64,000 bases of DNA from Inia geoffrensis (lineage: Eukaryota; Chordata; Mammalia; Artiodactyla; Iniidae). Both the position numbers and the translations under genes were made by a program. Below, one piece after another: positions 47,956-62,100 of the stretch. Positions within the stretch are counted from its first letter, which is position 1, and each line of letters opens with the position of its first letter. The notes under the pieces were generated by a model. That model saw nothing but the letters and a program-made list of their open reading frames with translations. It was not told where the DNA came from and ran no database searches. The stretch lies in the NCBI GenBank assembly GCA_036417435.1, contig CM070899.1:70500501-70564500 (forward strand), in the 5' to 3' direction.

Positions 47956-48856
47956 TATTTTCTTGAAAATGAAAAGATTAAGCAGCTTGCCTGAAGCATT
48001 TAGCTGGACTATAATTACATTTTCAAAAGGTCCAGGTATGCCTTTGAAAGATAAACTATTTTCATTCTGGGAAAATTTTACCTTATAGTTTCACTGGAGG
48101 TGCCAAAAAATGTGTTGCCATAAAATTGCTTTATAAACAAGGTTGTAAAAAAAGGCTTTAGAGCTGTAATTTAAACCATAGTTTCATAGTATCCAGTAAT
48201 CATGTGGCAAAACATATGGAGAGAGCACTAATTTTCACAATTTAATCTGTAAAATCTGGGACATTTAAAATTTGCTTTATATAAGTAAAAATAATTTGGA
48301 TATCATATTTGAAGTTTTAGTGGCCATTGAGAATTTATTTTGTGTCATATTAATTATTGCTCATTTTAACTTAATTTTGGATTCTTTTGTATATGTCTGG
48401 GACTTCACAGAATCTATAACATAGTGAATGTGTTGGAGTTTATTTTGGCCATTAAAATATCCCAAAGCTCTTAATTTATAAATACTTTTTCTTCTACTAG
48501 GATGCATTTCCCTTCTTAACTAAATTTGATTTCGCTTTTTAAGTAATTTTTGTGACTATGTCCTCTTTTTCATAAGCCCCAAATACATAGATTTTTGTCA
48601 TATCTCTGAAAAACAGGTTTTCTAATGTTGCCTTATGGAGGATTAGGAGGTATTCAGATATAGTGATTTCTATAGAATTATTAACATATGTTATAGACTG
48701 CTGCCTTAACATTCATATGAAAAGGACAGATGATTTGCAAAGTGAAGATAGTCTAGTTGCCTTTTTTTCTTAGCAAATAAATTTGGATTAATATATAATA
48801 CCTTGCCTATTCCTAGATATGAATCTTATATGTAACTTATTCCAAAAGCTAATAAG

Positions 48857-48897
48857 TATTATTATTATTTTCATTATTATTATTATTATTATTATTG
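48857..48897. repeat. (ATT)n microsatellite
   Basis: About 12 ATT units with one TTTC interruption. Confidence 0.93.
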
Positions 48898-49335
48898 TAT
48901 GTATCTAGAAGAATGAACAGAGTCTGTGTTTGGAAAGGAAGTATAATTATCTCTCTGCATATCATGTTTGCTACTCTACTTCCACATGACACTCATGTCT
49001 TAAGTGCAAGCAAAACCTTGCAAGAGAGGAGGCAGCTTAGTTCTTGAAATTTAATTCTATCCCTTCCAGGTTGCCAATGAAATCACCAAAAGACAACATG
49101 GGGAAAATCTGTACTCACCCTTGAACCTAGGTTGCAACGTATATGCAGGAAACATCAAGCATAACTGTATATCTAAAATATAAGGAACATACAAAGGGTC
49201 AATTTGCAATTATGCTCTAAACCAAAAGCAGTGCAGGTAGGTTCAGGGGAAACACATATGCTTGAACCCTGTAAAAGTGTTGGACCATGACATTGATGAT
49301 GAATATAATATTTGGCTTGCCTTTATTTAAAAATA

Positions 49336-50790
49336 AATATATTAGAAAACTACAGTATTCATAACAGTATGGTATTCACATAAAAACAGACACATAGATC
49401 AATGGAACAGAATAGAGAGTCCAGAAATAACATTGCTCATATATGGTTAATTAATTTATGATAAAGGAGTCAAGAATATATAACAGGGAAAGGATACTTT
49501 CTTCAATAAATAGTGTTGAGAAAACTGGACAGCCACATGTAAAAGGATGAAACTAGACTACTATCTTACATCATACACAAAAATTAACTGAAAATGGATT
49601 AAAGACTTGAATGGAAGATCCAAAACCATAAAACACCTAGAAGAAAACATACCTGGTAAGCTCCTTGACATCAGTCTTCATGATGATTTTTTGGGATCTG
49701 ACTTCAAAAGCAAAGAATAAGTGAGACTATATCAAAATTAAAAGCTTCTGCTCAGCAAAGAAATCCATCAAAAATTAAAAGGCAAACTACTAAATGAGAG
49801 AAAATATTTGCAAATACTATATCTGATAAGGGGTTAATATACAAAATATGTAAAAGACTCATATGTCTCAATAGCAAATAAAGAAACAATCCAATTTAAA
49901 AATGGACATAGGATTTTTGAATATACATTTTTCCAAAGGAGGCATACAGATGGCCAACAGTTACATGAAAAGATGTCCAACATCAGTAATCATCAGGGAA
50001 ATCCATAATGAGATATTAACTCATACCTGTTAGAATGGCTATTATCAAAAAGACAAGAAATAACAAGTATTGGTGAGAATGTGGAGATAAGGAGACCTTA
50101 GTATACTGTTAGTAGGAATGTGAAATGGCAGAGCCATTATGGAAAACAGTATGGAGCTTCCTCCCAAAATTAAGAATAGAATGTGTTCATTACAGCATTT
50201 ATAATAGCCTTTAGCAATAACCTAAGTGTCCAACAATGGATGAATGGATGAAGATGATGTAAATATATATATAATAGAATACTATACAGCCATTAAAAAA
50301 GAAGGAAATCTTGCCATTTGTGGCAACATGGGTGGACCTTGAAGGCATTGTGTTAAGTGAAATAAGTCAGAGAAAAACAAATACCATACGAACTCACTTA
50401 TATGTGGAATCTAAAAAAATGAAAGATAATAAACAAACCCCAAAGTTATAGATACAGAGAAGAGATTGGTGGTTGCCAGCAGGAGCTGCTGGATGGGTGA
50501 AAGGGTGAAACGGACCAAAATTTCATTTATAAAATAAATGTGGGGATGTAATGTACAGCAGTGAATATAGTTAATAATATTGTATTACACATTTGAAAGT
50601 TGCTGAGAGAGTAGATGTTAAAAGTCCTCATCACAAGAAAAAAATTTATATATGATGTAACTATGTATGGTGATGGATGTTACCAAGACTTATGTTGGTG
50701 ATCATTTTGCAGTGTGTACAAATATTGAATCATATTTTACACATGAAATTAATATAATGTTCTATGTCAATTATACATCAATAAAAAAGA
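49336..50790 (+). mobile_element. Old L1 (L1MA/MB-like) 3' part
   Basis: It enters ORF2 after the RT (CACATAGATCAATGGAACAG near 49391). It passes the Cys-rich region in degraded form (about 50035-50120) and ends in an old 3'UTR (TGTCAATTATACATCAATAA near 50764) with a mixed A tail. Many stops and indels. Confidence 0.82.
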
Positions 50791-50794
50791 AAGA

Positions 50795-51210
50795 AAACAA
50801 TGTTATTTCAAAAACATAAAATACTTAGGGATAATTCTGACAAAAGATGTAAAGATCTTTACGATGAAAAGTAGAAAATAATGCTGAGAGAAGAGCTAAA
50901 TAAATGAAGATATATACATTATTCATAAGAAACAATGTAGTTAAGAAGTCTGTTCTCCCCAATTTGATCTATAGAGTCAATGGAATCACAATAAAAATCC
51001 CAGGGTTCTTTTTATAAAAATTGACAAGTTGATTCTAAAATTCGTATGGAAATACAAAGACCTGAAATAATCAACTTTGAAGATGAAAAGAAAAATTGAG
51101 CACTAACTCTACCAGATTTCAACAAATTATAATGTTGAAATAATCAAAACAGTGTTGTATTGGCATAGCAACAAACAGTTGGATCATTGGAACAGAAGAG
51201 AAAGACCCTG
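50795..51210 (+). mobile_element. Old L1 ORF2 fragment
   Basis: The region just after the RT (AAATACTTAGGGATAATTCTG near 50819) runs to the TGGTATTGGCA-like words near 51160. It is cut off near 51210. It is more diverged than the preceding element. Confidence 0.7.
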
Positions 51211-51585
51211 TATCTTCTTCTTAATTTTACTCAGAACCTTAAAGTGCTCAAAAAGTATCTTAATAAAATATCTATATTTTTAAAAGTCCATTGTCTGTAT
51301 ATGTGTGGGTGTATATGTGGTCCTTCTCTTCTGTTCCAATGTTTAATATCTTCCCCGTATTTCCTCTGCCCCTGCAAAAATAATAAACAAACAAATAAAT
51401 ACACTGGAGGTCCATTAGTACTGTACGTTTTCCAATTGGTGGTAACAAAGAAGAATTAATTAAATCGCAAAACACAAATAAAAAATGAAATAAATGATTC
51501 TTTAAAAGTAATGTGATAAATTTCTAATTATTTAATGAAAAAAGGAGCAAACATTATGTTTGTCACATAAACAAGTTGAGAATTG
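51211..51585. other. Unassigned AT-rich stretch
   Basis: Between two L1 fragments. It contains an (AAAC/AAAT)-rich run near 51380-51400. No feature recognised. Confidence 0.5.
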
Positions 51586-53480
51586 AGAAAGCGTGACTTT
51601 TACAGATACCAAGATAAAAATTGCATTTATAAATCATACTTAATGGTGATAAATGAGATGTTTCCCTTCAAGGATCAGGAACAAGGCAAGGGTATTCCTT
51701 CTTATCACTCCTACTTAATATTGTATCAGAAGTCCTAGCTAATACAATAAGACAGGGAAAAGAAATAAAAGGTATACAGATTAGAAAAGAAGAAATAAAA
51801 CTGACTTTGTTTACGGATGGCTTGGTTGTCTATGTAGGAAATCCCAAAGAATCAATTAAAAAACTCCTAGGATTAGTAAGTAATTATATCAAGGTTGCAG
51901 AATACAAGGTTAGTATACAAAAATTAATGCTTTCTTGTATACCAGCAACAAATAGTTGGAGTTTGAAATTAAAAGCACAATGCCATTCACATTAGCAACA
52001 AAAAAAAAAAGAAAGAAAGAAAAACTTACGTACAAATTTACAAATTTAACAAAATATGTACAAAGTCTATATGAAAAAACTACATATAGGATATAAATAA
52101 ATGAGATATTCTGTGTTCATAGATAAGAAAATTCAATATTGTTAAGATGTCAGCTCTTCCAACTTAATCTGTAGTTCAAGGCAATCCAAAAAAAAATCCC
52201 AGCAAGTCATTTTGTGGATCTGAATGTACTGATTCTAAAGTCTATGTGAAAAAGTGAAAGGCCCAGAATAGCTAACACAATATTGGAAGAGAGGAACAAA
52301 GAGAAAGTCAGAGGACAAATACTACCTCACTTCAACATGGCCTATAAATCTACAGTAATCAAGATAGGGTGGTATTGGCAAAAGAATAGAAAAAGAGATC
52401 AATGGAACAGAGTAGAGCCCAGAAATGTAACCATATAAATATATTCAACTCACTTTTGATGATGGAGGAAAGGAAATTTAATGGAGAAGGGATAATTTTT
52501 AAACAAATGATGCAGGTACAACTGGACATCCATATATAAAGGAATTAATCTAGGTACAGACCTTATACCTTTCACAAAAATTAACTCAAAACTGAACATA
52601 GATCTAAATGCAAAGCACAAAATTGAAAAAAAATTATAGAAGATAACATAGGAGTAAATGTAGATGACCTGGAGATTGGCGATGACTTTTTAGATACAAC
52701 ACCAAAAGCACAATCCATGAAAGAAAAAATTGATTAGTTGGACCTCATTAAAATGAAAATTTTCTGCTCTTTGAAAGACGTAGCTAAGGGAATGAGAAGA
52801 CAAGCCACAGGTTGGTAGAAAATCCTTGTACAACACATCTGATAAAGGAATGAGAAAATAAATTACAGACTGGGAGATAATATGTTCATCTGATACATCT
52901 GATAAAGGACCAGTATAAAAAATATACAAAGAACTCTTAAAACTCAACAATAAGGAAACAAACAACTCAATTAAAAACACACAAAGATCTAAACAGAAAC
53001 CTCACCAGAGAAGATATACAGATGGTAAATAGAACTTTAAAAAATGCTCACCATCATATGTCGTTAGGCAATTGTAAATTAAACTAAAATGAGATATCAC
53101 TACATACCCATTAGAATGGCTAAAATCCAAAATCCTGATAATGCTAAATGCTGGAGAGGATGTGGAACAACAAGAATTCTCATTTGTTGCCAGTAGGAAT
53201 GCAAAATGGTACACAGCCTCTTTAGAAGACAGTTTTGCAGTTTCTTACAAAGTTATACACTTACTACATGGTTGAACAATTGAGTATCTTGGTTTTTACC
53301 CTAATGAATTGAAAATTTATGTCCACTTGAAAGCCTGCACATGAATATTTTTTCACAGTGTTATTCATAATTGCCAAAACTTCAAAGTTACCAAGATATC
53401 TTTCAGTAGGTGATTCGACCAACTGTGGCCATACATTGGAATATTATTCAGCAATAAAAAAACAAGCTATCAAGCCACAC
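51586..53480 (+). mobile_element. Old L1 (L1MC/MD-like) ORF2 fragment
   Basis: It starts in the RT before the active site (AGGATCAGGAACAAGGCAAG near 51671). A degraded active site follows near 51800-51815 (FTDG instead of FADD). The text continues to the Cys-rich region (about 53140-53200) and the end of ORF2 (GGAATATTATTCAGCAATAA near 53438). All frames are broken. A short GAAA run lies at 52008-52023. Confidence 0.82.
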
Positions 53481-54067
53481 AGAGGAATTCAAACAGAATC
53501 CAGTGGTGCCCCTGAGATGAGAAAACAGATTTATAAATTTGAGGAGTTCTATTGGTTTGAATTTTCAGGGTATGATACAGGAAAGGAAGGAAGTACATGG
53601 AGAGGAAAGAGGTGACAGTGAGAGAACTCAGGAAATCTGCAGATTTACCTAAGTCCTTGCCATCTGCAGCACAGAAATCTACACTTGAAATCTAGGTCAT
53701 ATCATGCTACTGAGACTTGGTAAAGCTGGAGCACATGACTATGCACCAATATAAACTGACCATGTAATGGGAACCGCTCATCTGGATCTGGGTGCTATCA
53801 GACTCACAAAGTCTTTTTCTGTTGTTATTCTTAAAAGTAAACATTTCTTTATCTGTATCATATAACTAATACGGTTATAGAAACTTGCACTTACATTATC
53901 TTACTTTTCCTTGAAAATACCTTCTCTAATCTATGTCTTCATGTTCCTTTTCTTATCAATCTTTATTTCCTTCTTGAGCATTCTTCTGCTGTCATTGTTT
54001 CTTTCCTTTCAGTAACTATCGATTGGACTCCTATTCCATAAAAGGCACTGTGGTAGGATCTTTAAGG

Positions 54068-54299
54068 CAGGAGTGGGTAACTTTTTTGGCAAAGGTCCAT
54101 ATTATAAATAGTTTTGACTTAGTAGGCCTTATCATGTCTACAGCAATTACTCATCTCTGCGTGAAATTTTCACATGACTGTGAAAGCAGTCATAGATAAT
54201 ATATTAAAAAGATGGACATAGCTGTGTAGTAAAACATTATTTACAGAAATAGGCAGCTGGATGAACTTGACTTTGTGGGACTTGGTTTGCTGACCTCTG
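54068..54299. mobile_element. hAT-Charlie-type non-autonomous element
   Basis: It begins CAGGAGTGGGTAACTTTTTT and ends GGTTTGCTGACCTCTG. The interior words (GTGAAAGCAGTCATAGATAA, AAAACATTATTTACAGAAAT) follow the common mammalian family that starts CAGGGGT(C/T)GGCAAACTTTTT. The 8-bp flanks (54060-54067 and 54300-54307) agree at 5 of 8 positions, compatible with an old hAT target duplication. Confidence 0.8.
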
Positions 54300-56091
54300 C
54301 ATTAGGATATTCAAGTATATCATGCTCTTACGAAACTTGCAGTATATTAGAAGATATCTATGTGTAAAAACACACTATATTGCAAAACATAGTGAAATGG
54401 GTGCACAAACAAGGTTTCAAATGATGTGTTAGAGAAGTAAAGAAAAGACATAGAAGTTAATTAGCAAGGACTTCACGTAGAATTTTTCATGTAGGTAGAC
54501 CATAAATGACAGTGAGAAAGAAGTGATGTTGCAGTTAAAGAATTTGACTATCCATCGGAAAGAAGAAAACAAAATGGTGACATTTTAGTCATTCCCTATT
54601 CATTTTGATGAACTTATTGGCCAGAGCGGCTTCTGATCATAAAATTTAAATCTAGTATCAATTCATTTGTGACGGGGTTTGGAGAGTATGTGTCAATTTC
54701 CTGTTGCACTTTAAATTTTAGATTATTCGTAAATGGAAAGCCCACAAATGAATGAAATTATCCTTATCTAGCATGCGTAGAACACCGTATTATATTCTGG
54801 ATGATTAGCAAAATAATTCAGCATTTTGTAAAGTATTGGCAAAAACTAGGTAAAATCACTCATTACAGTGGTCGTAGATTTGCTTTCTATATTTCATAGA
54901 ATAAATGATCAAATGGAATGGATTGTCAGTCTGGGTGCAATATAGATATTCAGAGATTTGCTTTAGGGTATATAAGTGGATAGTCATTGTATGCATAGGA
55001 CTGTATTGAATTAATTTCAATAACAAAAGGCAAAAGTAGGATAATATCATAGATATTAGTTTTAGTTTATAAAATGTAGCCATTTAATAGCTTAAATTTA
55101 AGTTGATAGAATTTTAAAATTGTAAGGAATATAAATTTTATCTACCTTGGCCAGCTGATTTTTAGATCTGAGAAATATTTTACAACTCAGAGTCACTCAA
55201 CCAGGAAACAATGGTGGTGAGAACTTAGGCTCTCATGTCAACTACTATTTCCTGACCCTACATTCAAATTTTGAAAAAAGATACTGTGTTTTCAGTACTA
55301 TCATTAATCAATAATTATTACCAGGAAGACTGAATATGAAATGGCAATGTCTGTGTTTACCACATTTAAAATATATTAGTTTTGTCTTAAAATTCATTGA
55401 AAATATTCTCTTCAATTTAATATTGAGCTCCGTCATCTTTTTTTGCTAAAAATATTTTCCTGGGTTTGGTAATTACTGGAGTCCCATATTTACATCCCAG
55501 TTCTTCTCTGGGCTCTAGGAAGTGCCTAGTGTAGCACAATTGCCTGCTGCATGATGTGCTACAGTCTATGGGGCTTGTCCCTTGAAGAGTGCTACATGAA
55601 TATGGAGCAGGGAAGATTGGAGACATACAGTCAACAAAGTTTATGAGCAGATATTGCCTAGGTATAGTTTTTAATTGACGAGGGGCAGATGTTTAAGGAG
55701 GTTGTCTCTGACCACTGTATCAGAATAAGGCACTTCACTCTGTAAAATTAATAACACTTTTACTAAATATTTGTAGTTTTTCATCATATACATATATTCA
55801 GTTATCTTTGAATACTATATTATTTATCATTTAGACTTTTGTGAATAACAAAAAATTGGATATTATGTGAATTATAGAATTTTTAGAAAGCCAAAGGAAC
55901 ACAAAACACTTTCAAGAGTTAAATCAAGTGAAAGTCTATAATTTTCAGTACATTGAGAGTGAATACAAAGGATATAAATTGTAATGTTTTGTGGGCAATT
56001 TTGGCCAATTATTTAAAAAATAATTACTATAGACATACCTTCCCTCATTTTAGAATAATACAATTATATAGCTAACTATTCTTTTTGTTTA

Positions 56092-56577
56092 TTGTTTCTA
56101 AGATTCTGGAATGGTTATTTTCTTGGTTGGATGGATAAACCTAATGATAGTGAATGCAAAGTCTTGTTTTTCTGTCAGTTTTGTAGGTTTTTCTTATTTT
56201 TTCAATTAAATGATATTCTTTACCTCTTTAATGAGGTTAAATTATATAAGTATATAAAATATACTTTAAAAACTTTAAATGATTCTTTGAGTGCAGCCAG
56301 TTGGAAATATTTTACCAGAGATGATGAGTTTTTTCATATTTTATATGGTATTTTGGTAAATGAAGTAAGGACATTTAAAATTATGCTGTCTACCATATTG
56401 CTGGAAATGGAAGTTAAACTACAGATTTGTTTTAACTTAAAAGAGTCGTGTCTAGATTCAAAAAAGCTTCTGTTTGGTTGGCAGTGGAAGAAGATTTGCT
56501 GTGTTATATTAATACCCTATTTTCTGTTACTTCTCACAGCTACCAATGAATTTGTATTGAATTCATTTATCTTTTAA
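56092..56577 (+). other. Unexplained 161-codon open frame
   Basis: The frame is open for 161 codons up to TAA. The first codon is TTG; the first ATG is at codon 14 (MDKPNDSECK), leaving about 148 residues. The translation is rich in Phe, Leu, Lys and Tyr, with a hydrophobic stretch near the C-terminus. I recognise no domain or L1 similarity. In DNA this AT-rich a run of this length is unusual but not impossible by chance. It could be a decayed processed pseudogene, an exon, or chance; chance is the default. Confidence 0.15.
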
Positions 56578-56624
56578 CTTCAGAAAATGCATTCCTCTTA
56601 TTTTATTTTTTCATAAACTTACCC

Positions 56625-56785
56625 TATAGGTTACTTGAGACAAATAGTATTATCTTCATTTGGCCAATGAGAAAACTGAGGCAAATTAAGATAAACTGAT
56701 TTGCCTAAATTTACCTAACAAACGTAAATTTGAGATTTAAATACAGGTCTTTTGTATCTCAGTATAGTTAGTATCCTATTAAATA
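56625..56785 (-). mobile_element. MIR SINE relic
   Basis: The reverse complement of the MIR body: TATCTTCATTTGGCCAATGAG, GAAAACTGAGGCAAATTAAG, then TTTGCCTAAATTTACC and a degraded head. Confidence 0.7.
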
Positions 56786-58269
56786 TGCTCTAAATTGTTA
56801 CTTCAGGAATAGCATCCATATATGTAATTTTTTAATACTCTAGTCATTTGAATTATGTGACTACAGCAGAGAAACACTGAAATAAAAATTAAAGTTTTAT
56901 TATTGAAAATAATTTTTGTTCAAATCCATATTATTTATTCTAAATTCACAGCATTGAAGGTCGATTTATTTTATTTTCACATTTTGCTGATCCCTACTTT
57001 TCCCCCCAACCCTTTGCTTCTTTCCTAAACTCATCCCACAGTGCTCAAGCCCTCTCATTCCTAAAACAGTAGTTGATATTACTCTGCTTAATTGAGGAGA
57101 TGGAAACCATTCTATCTCAGGGTTTCTCTCCATCTTTACTGTTCTCTCTTTCCTTTTAGAGAAAAATATTCCTCTATTCTATTATATTATACAAAATTAA
57201 AACTTCCAGCTGTCCTCTTCATCTCATAGCTGCAGGTGGTTTGCTACTTCAGTTTTCTCCATTCTGCTTTTGAATGTTCCCATCCATTAATTCTTTCCCT
57301 TCCCAAATGATCAATTCTCATCTATCCTAAAAAATATTCCCTCAAACAGACTTCTTTCTGAAACTATCATACTACCCATTTCCTTTACTACTTTGCTGCC
57401 AAAGTTGTCAAGGGTAGGTTTCTCTGCTGAATCCTTTTCATATTCACTCATTCCTTAAATTTGTTAAGTATTCTGAGTCACAGAATACTTCTAGCCTTTA
57501 AAAATTAGGTAAACTAATCCTGGAAAAGTGTACACAATGAGCAGCTTTTTCATAAAATTTCAGGTATTCTATGTAATGAAGCTCACTATAGACTCCATAG
57601 AGAAGCTGTTTTTAAGTTTTACTTTGCAAAAGAATTGCCTAGAGGGCTTGTTAAAATGTAAACCAGTGTCTTATCCTAGAATATTGTTCCTAAGATTTTC
57701 CTTGAACATTTACACTCAATTCTGAATTACATCATCCACTAATGGCTTTACGTATCACATCTTGAGAGACAGTAATGTAATAGATTGTATATGGGACTTA
57801 AAGCCAGTTAGAACTTAGTTTGAATGTGAACTCCATGTTTTACCACTATGTTAGTTGTCTTTCACTAGGTTATGCTGCATAAAAAACAACCCTTGAGACA
57901 GTAGTTGTTTACAACACAAAAATTTTATTTCCTTTCTTATATTTTATATCACATGTATTCTACTCTGTTCACATGCTTTATTTATACTGGATCCAGTCTG
58001 AAGGAGAAAACCCTATCTCCTGGAAAAAGGAAAAGGACAATAATAAATTCATGTGATTGTTCTTGAAATTTCTAATTGAATATAGCTTATGTATATGTCT
58101 AGAGCAAGTCATATAAACAAGCATAATGTTCATGATCTGCAGAAACATATTCCTTCCTCAGGGAGGCATAGTAAATCTTATGGCAAGGGGCAGGTATATA
58201 TAATCCTTCTACTGGAAAGGAGTCGGGAACAATATACAACCTATAAAAATTACTTTTATAACAGTAGCA

Positions 58270-58425
58270 ACTTGCTTGTATTTTTTTGGTCTCAATTTAC
58301 TAATTGATAAATTGGAGATAGCAATAATAATTCCACAAAGTTGTCATTGAGAGTAAATCAGTATACATGTTTAAAATGCCTGCCTTAGAACTTGATGCAT
58401 TGTAAGTGTTTAATAAATATTGGTT
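58270..58425 (+). mobile_element. MIR SINE relic (3' half)
   Basis: Order: TGATAAATTGGAGATAGCAA, GTTGTCATTGAGAGTAAATC, CTTAGAACTTGATGCATTGT and GTGTTTAATAAATATTGGTT, the MIR core and its CAATAAATGTTGGTT-type end. Confidence 0.78.
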
Positions 58426-59199
58426 AAGTACATTCTTTTTTTCCAATTATTCTAATGATTTTTATCTTGAGCTCTAGGACCCAGGTTTTTCATTGTTTGA
58501 TGTTTTATTCTCACCATACCATTCCAATATGTCATAATCCACAGGCCCTTAATTCCTCATTATCTTCCCTGACAAAACATACTTTTTTTTTTTCTTGTTT
58601 CAACCTCTGATAAAAGTAACTTTGACTTCTTAGTCACCTAGGAGCAAAAACTAGCTATTCTTCCATTGTCTCCAGTCAATATGCCAGGTCCTGTTAATAG
58701 GCTGTCTAGTACTCATTCTAATTGCTTTGAACATAATTCAAGAGCCCATTATGTTTTCTATGTAATATTTTAAAAGCCTTTTAAGTTGAGAACTTACATA
58801 ATGACCAATTCTACAATTTATAATTAACCAAATTTTTTATATTAATCTATAAATAAGTTTATATTACTTTTTGTTTCATGGGCTGCTTCAGCAATTTTGA
58901 GCATTTAGTTTTAGAACAAGAAATACTAGTAATTTAAATTTCAGATACAACGTCTATCTTAAATAATAAATAATTGATAAATAATGGAGTGGGTTTTTTC
59001 ACTTCCATCATATTTTCAATCCAGTGCCCTTATGTTGGAGTTTCTTTTTAATTTATGTGATTTCAATTAAATGAAAGTCAACTTTAAGAATATTCTTAAA
59101 TTCAGACACTGATCACTTCTTTTTTTAAGGAAAAAAAGGAGATTTTTTTCCTTTTTGATGAGAATTCTTAGGATCCACTCTCAAAAACTTTCATATATA

Positions 59200-62100
59200 T
59201 CATACAGCAGTGTTAACAAGTTATTATGTTGTACATTACATCCCTAGTACTTATTTATCTTATAACTGGAATTTTGTACCTTTTGACCACCTTCATCCAA
59301 TTCCTCCTCCCCCTACCACATGCCTCAGGTAAAGACAAAACTGGTCTCTTTTTCTGTGAGTTGATTTTTTGTTTCCTTTCCTTTCCAATTCCACATATAA
59401 TTGTGATCACACGGTATTTGTCTTTCTCTGCCTCATTTCACTTGGAATAATGCCCTAAGGGTCCATTCATGTTGTCACAAATGGCAAGATTTCATTATTT
59501 TTTATGGCTTAATAATATTTTGTTGTATAAATCTACCATGTTTCTTTATCCATTCATCCATTGATGAACACTTAGGTTGTTTTCATATCTTGGCTATTGA
59601 GAAATACGCTGCAATGAATGTGGTGTGCATATGTCTTTTTGAATTAGTGTTTTTGTTTCCTTTGGATAAATACTCAAAGGTGGAATTGCTGGATCATGTG
59701 GTAGTTCTATTTCCAGTTTTTTGAGGAACCTCCATATTGTTTTTAATAGTGGCTATACCAATTTACATTCCCATCGACCATGCACAAGTGTTCCCTTTTC
59801 TTCACATCCTCACCAACACTTGTTTTCTGTCTTCCTGATGAAAGCCATTGTAACAGGTGTGAGTTGATATCTCATGTGGTTATGATTTGCATTTTCCTGA
59901 TGATTAGTGATATTGAGTGCCTTTCATGTACTTGATAGCTATTTGTACATCTTCTTTGGAAAAATATCTATTCAATCCTGTGCTGGTTTTTAATTGAACA
60001 TTTGGTTTTATTGCTATTGAGTTATATGAGTTTTTTATAAATTCTGGATATATTAGCCCCTTATCAGATATATGATTTGCAAACATTTTCTTCCATTCAG
60101 TAGGTTGCCTTTTAATTTTGTTGATGGTTTCCTTTGCTGTGCAGAAGCTTTTTAATTTGATGTAGTCTGCTTTTTAAAGTTTTCTTTTGTTGTCTTTGCT
60201 TTGGGTGTCAAATCCAAAAAATCTTTACAGAGACTGATGTCAAGGAGCTTACTGCCTATGTTTTATGAGTTTTATGGCTTAAGGTCTATCATTCAAATCT
60301 TATTCTGAATTAATTTCTCCATATGGTGTAGGATAGTGTTCCAGTTTCATTCTTTTGCATGGTGCTGTCCAGTTTTCCCAATGTCATTTATTGAAGAGAC
60401 TGTTCTTTCCTCACTGTATATTCTTGGCTTCCGTGTTACAAATTAATTACTCATATATGCATGGGTTTATATCTGGGCTCTCTATTATTTTCTGTTGATC
60501 TATGTGTCTATTTTTATGCTAATGTTATACTGTTTTAATTTAGTTTGAAATCAGGGAGCATGATGCCTCAGCTTTGTTTTCTTTATCAAGATTGTTTTGG
60601 TTATTCACGGTCTTTTGTGGTTCATACAAATTTTAGTATTTTTCTTCGATTTCTGTGAAAAATGCTGTTGGAATTTTGATAGGGATTGCATTGAATCTGT
60701 AGATAGCTTTGGGTAGTATGGGCATTTTAACAATATTCAATCTCCCAGTTAATGAGTGTGGAATGTCTTTCCATATATTTGTTTTGTCTTCAATTTCTTT
60801 CATCAACATCTTATATTGTTCAGTGGGCAGGTCTTTCATATCCTTGCTTAAATTTATTCCAAGATATTTTGTTCTTTTTGATGTATTTGGAAATGGTATT
60901 GTTCTATTAGTTTTTCTTTCTGATAATGTGCTATTAGTGTATAGAAATGCAATAGATTTTTGCATATTGATTTTATATCCTGCAACTTTACTGAATTCAT
61001 TTATTATTTCTGTTTTTTGGTGGAGTCTTTTGGGTTAGAGTTTTCTATATATAAGATCATGTCATCTGAAAATATAGTTTTCCTTCTTCATTTCTGATTT
61101 GGATGAATTTTATTTCTTTTCATTGCCTAAATGTTCTGGCTAGGACTTCCAATGTGATGTAGAATTAGAGTGGTGAGATTGGGCTTCCCTGTCTTTTTTC
61201 TGATCTTAGAGGAAAGCTTACAGCTTTCTGAATATGATGTTAGTTGTAAGCTTGTCATATATGGCATTTATTATATAGAAATATGTTTCTTCTATACTCA
61301 CTTTGTTGAAAGTTTTTTTCATGAATGGATGTTGAATTTTGTCAAATGATTTTTGTGCATCTATTGATATAATCATATGCTTTTTATCCTTCATTTTGTT
61401 AATGTGGTGTATCAGATTGATTGATTTACAGGTGTTATACCATCCTTGCATCCCTGGAATGAATCCCACATCTATTCACATGATATATCACGTTGATTAA
61501 TTTGTATACGTTGAACCATCCTTGCATTCCGGGGATAAATCTCACTTGATCATGAGATGATCATTTTAATGTGGTGCTGAAATCAGTTTGCTAGTATTTT
61601 ATTTAGCATTTTTGCCTCTATATTTATCAGGGATATTTGCCTGTAGTTTTATTTCCTTGTAGTGTTCTTTTCTGGCTTTAATGTTAGGGTAATTCTGGCC
61701 TTGTAAAATGCATGTGTAGTGTTCTTTCCTCTTCAATTTTTTTAGAAGTGTTTGAGAAGAACTGGTGTTAATTCTTCTTTAAATGTTTGATAAAATTCAC
61801 CAGTGCGGCTGTCTAGTCCTGGGAGATACTTGATTACTGCTTCAGTCTCCTTACTAGTAATTGGTCTTTTCAGATTTTTATTTTTTCCTGATTCAGTCTT
61901 GGTAGGTCGTATGTTTCTAAGAATTTTTCTGTTTCTTCTCGGTTGTCCAGTTTGTTGGGATATCATTGTTCTTAGTAGCTCTCATGATCCTTTGTATTTC
62001 AGTGGCTTTAGTTGTAATATCTTTTTTTCATTCATAATTTTGTAGATTTGGTTTCTCTCTCCTTTTACCTTTGTTAGGCTAGCTAAATGCTTGTCTATTT

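Larger units (their letters stand above)
46791..49335. other. Apparently single-copy stretch with microsatellites
   Basis: No gene recognised. It holds a 31-bp tandem duplication, a (CA)n and an (ATT)n tract listed separately. No open frame of note. Confidence 0.5.
53481..59195. other. Mostly single-copy stretch
   Basis: It contains a hAT relic, two MIR relics and one unexplained open frame, all listed separately. I see nothing else that I can name. Around 57845-57930 there may be a further old DNA-transposon relic (GCTGCATAAAAAACAACCC, ACAACACAAAAATTTTATTTC), not assigned. Confidence 0.5.
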
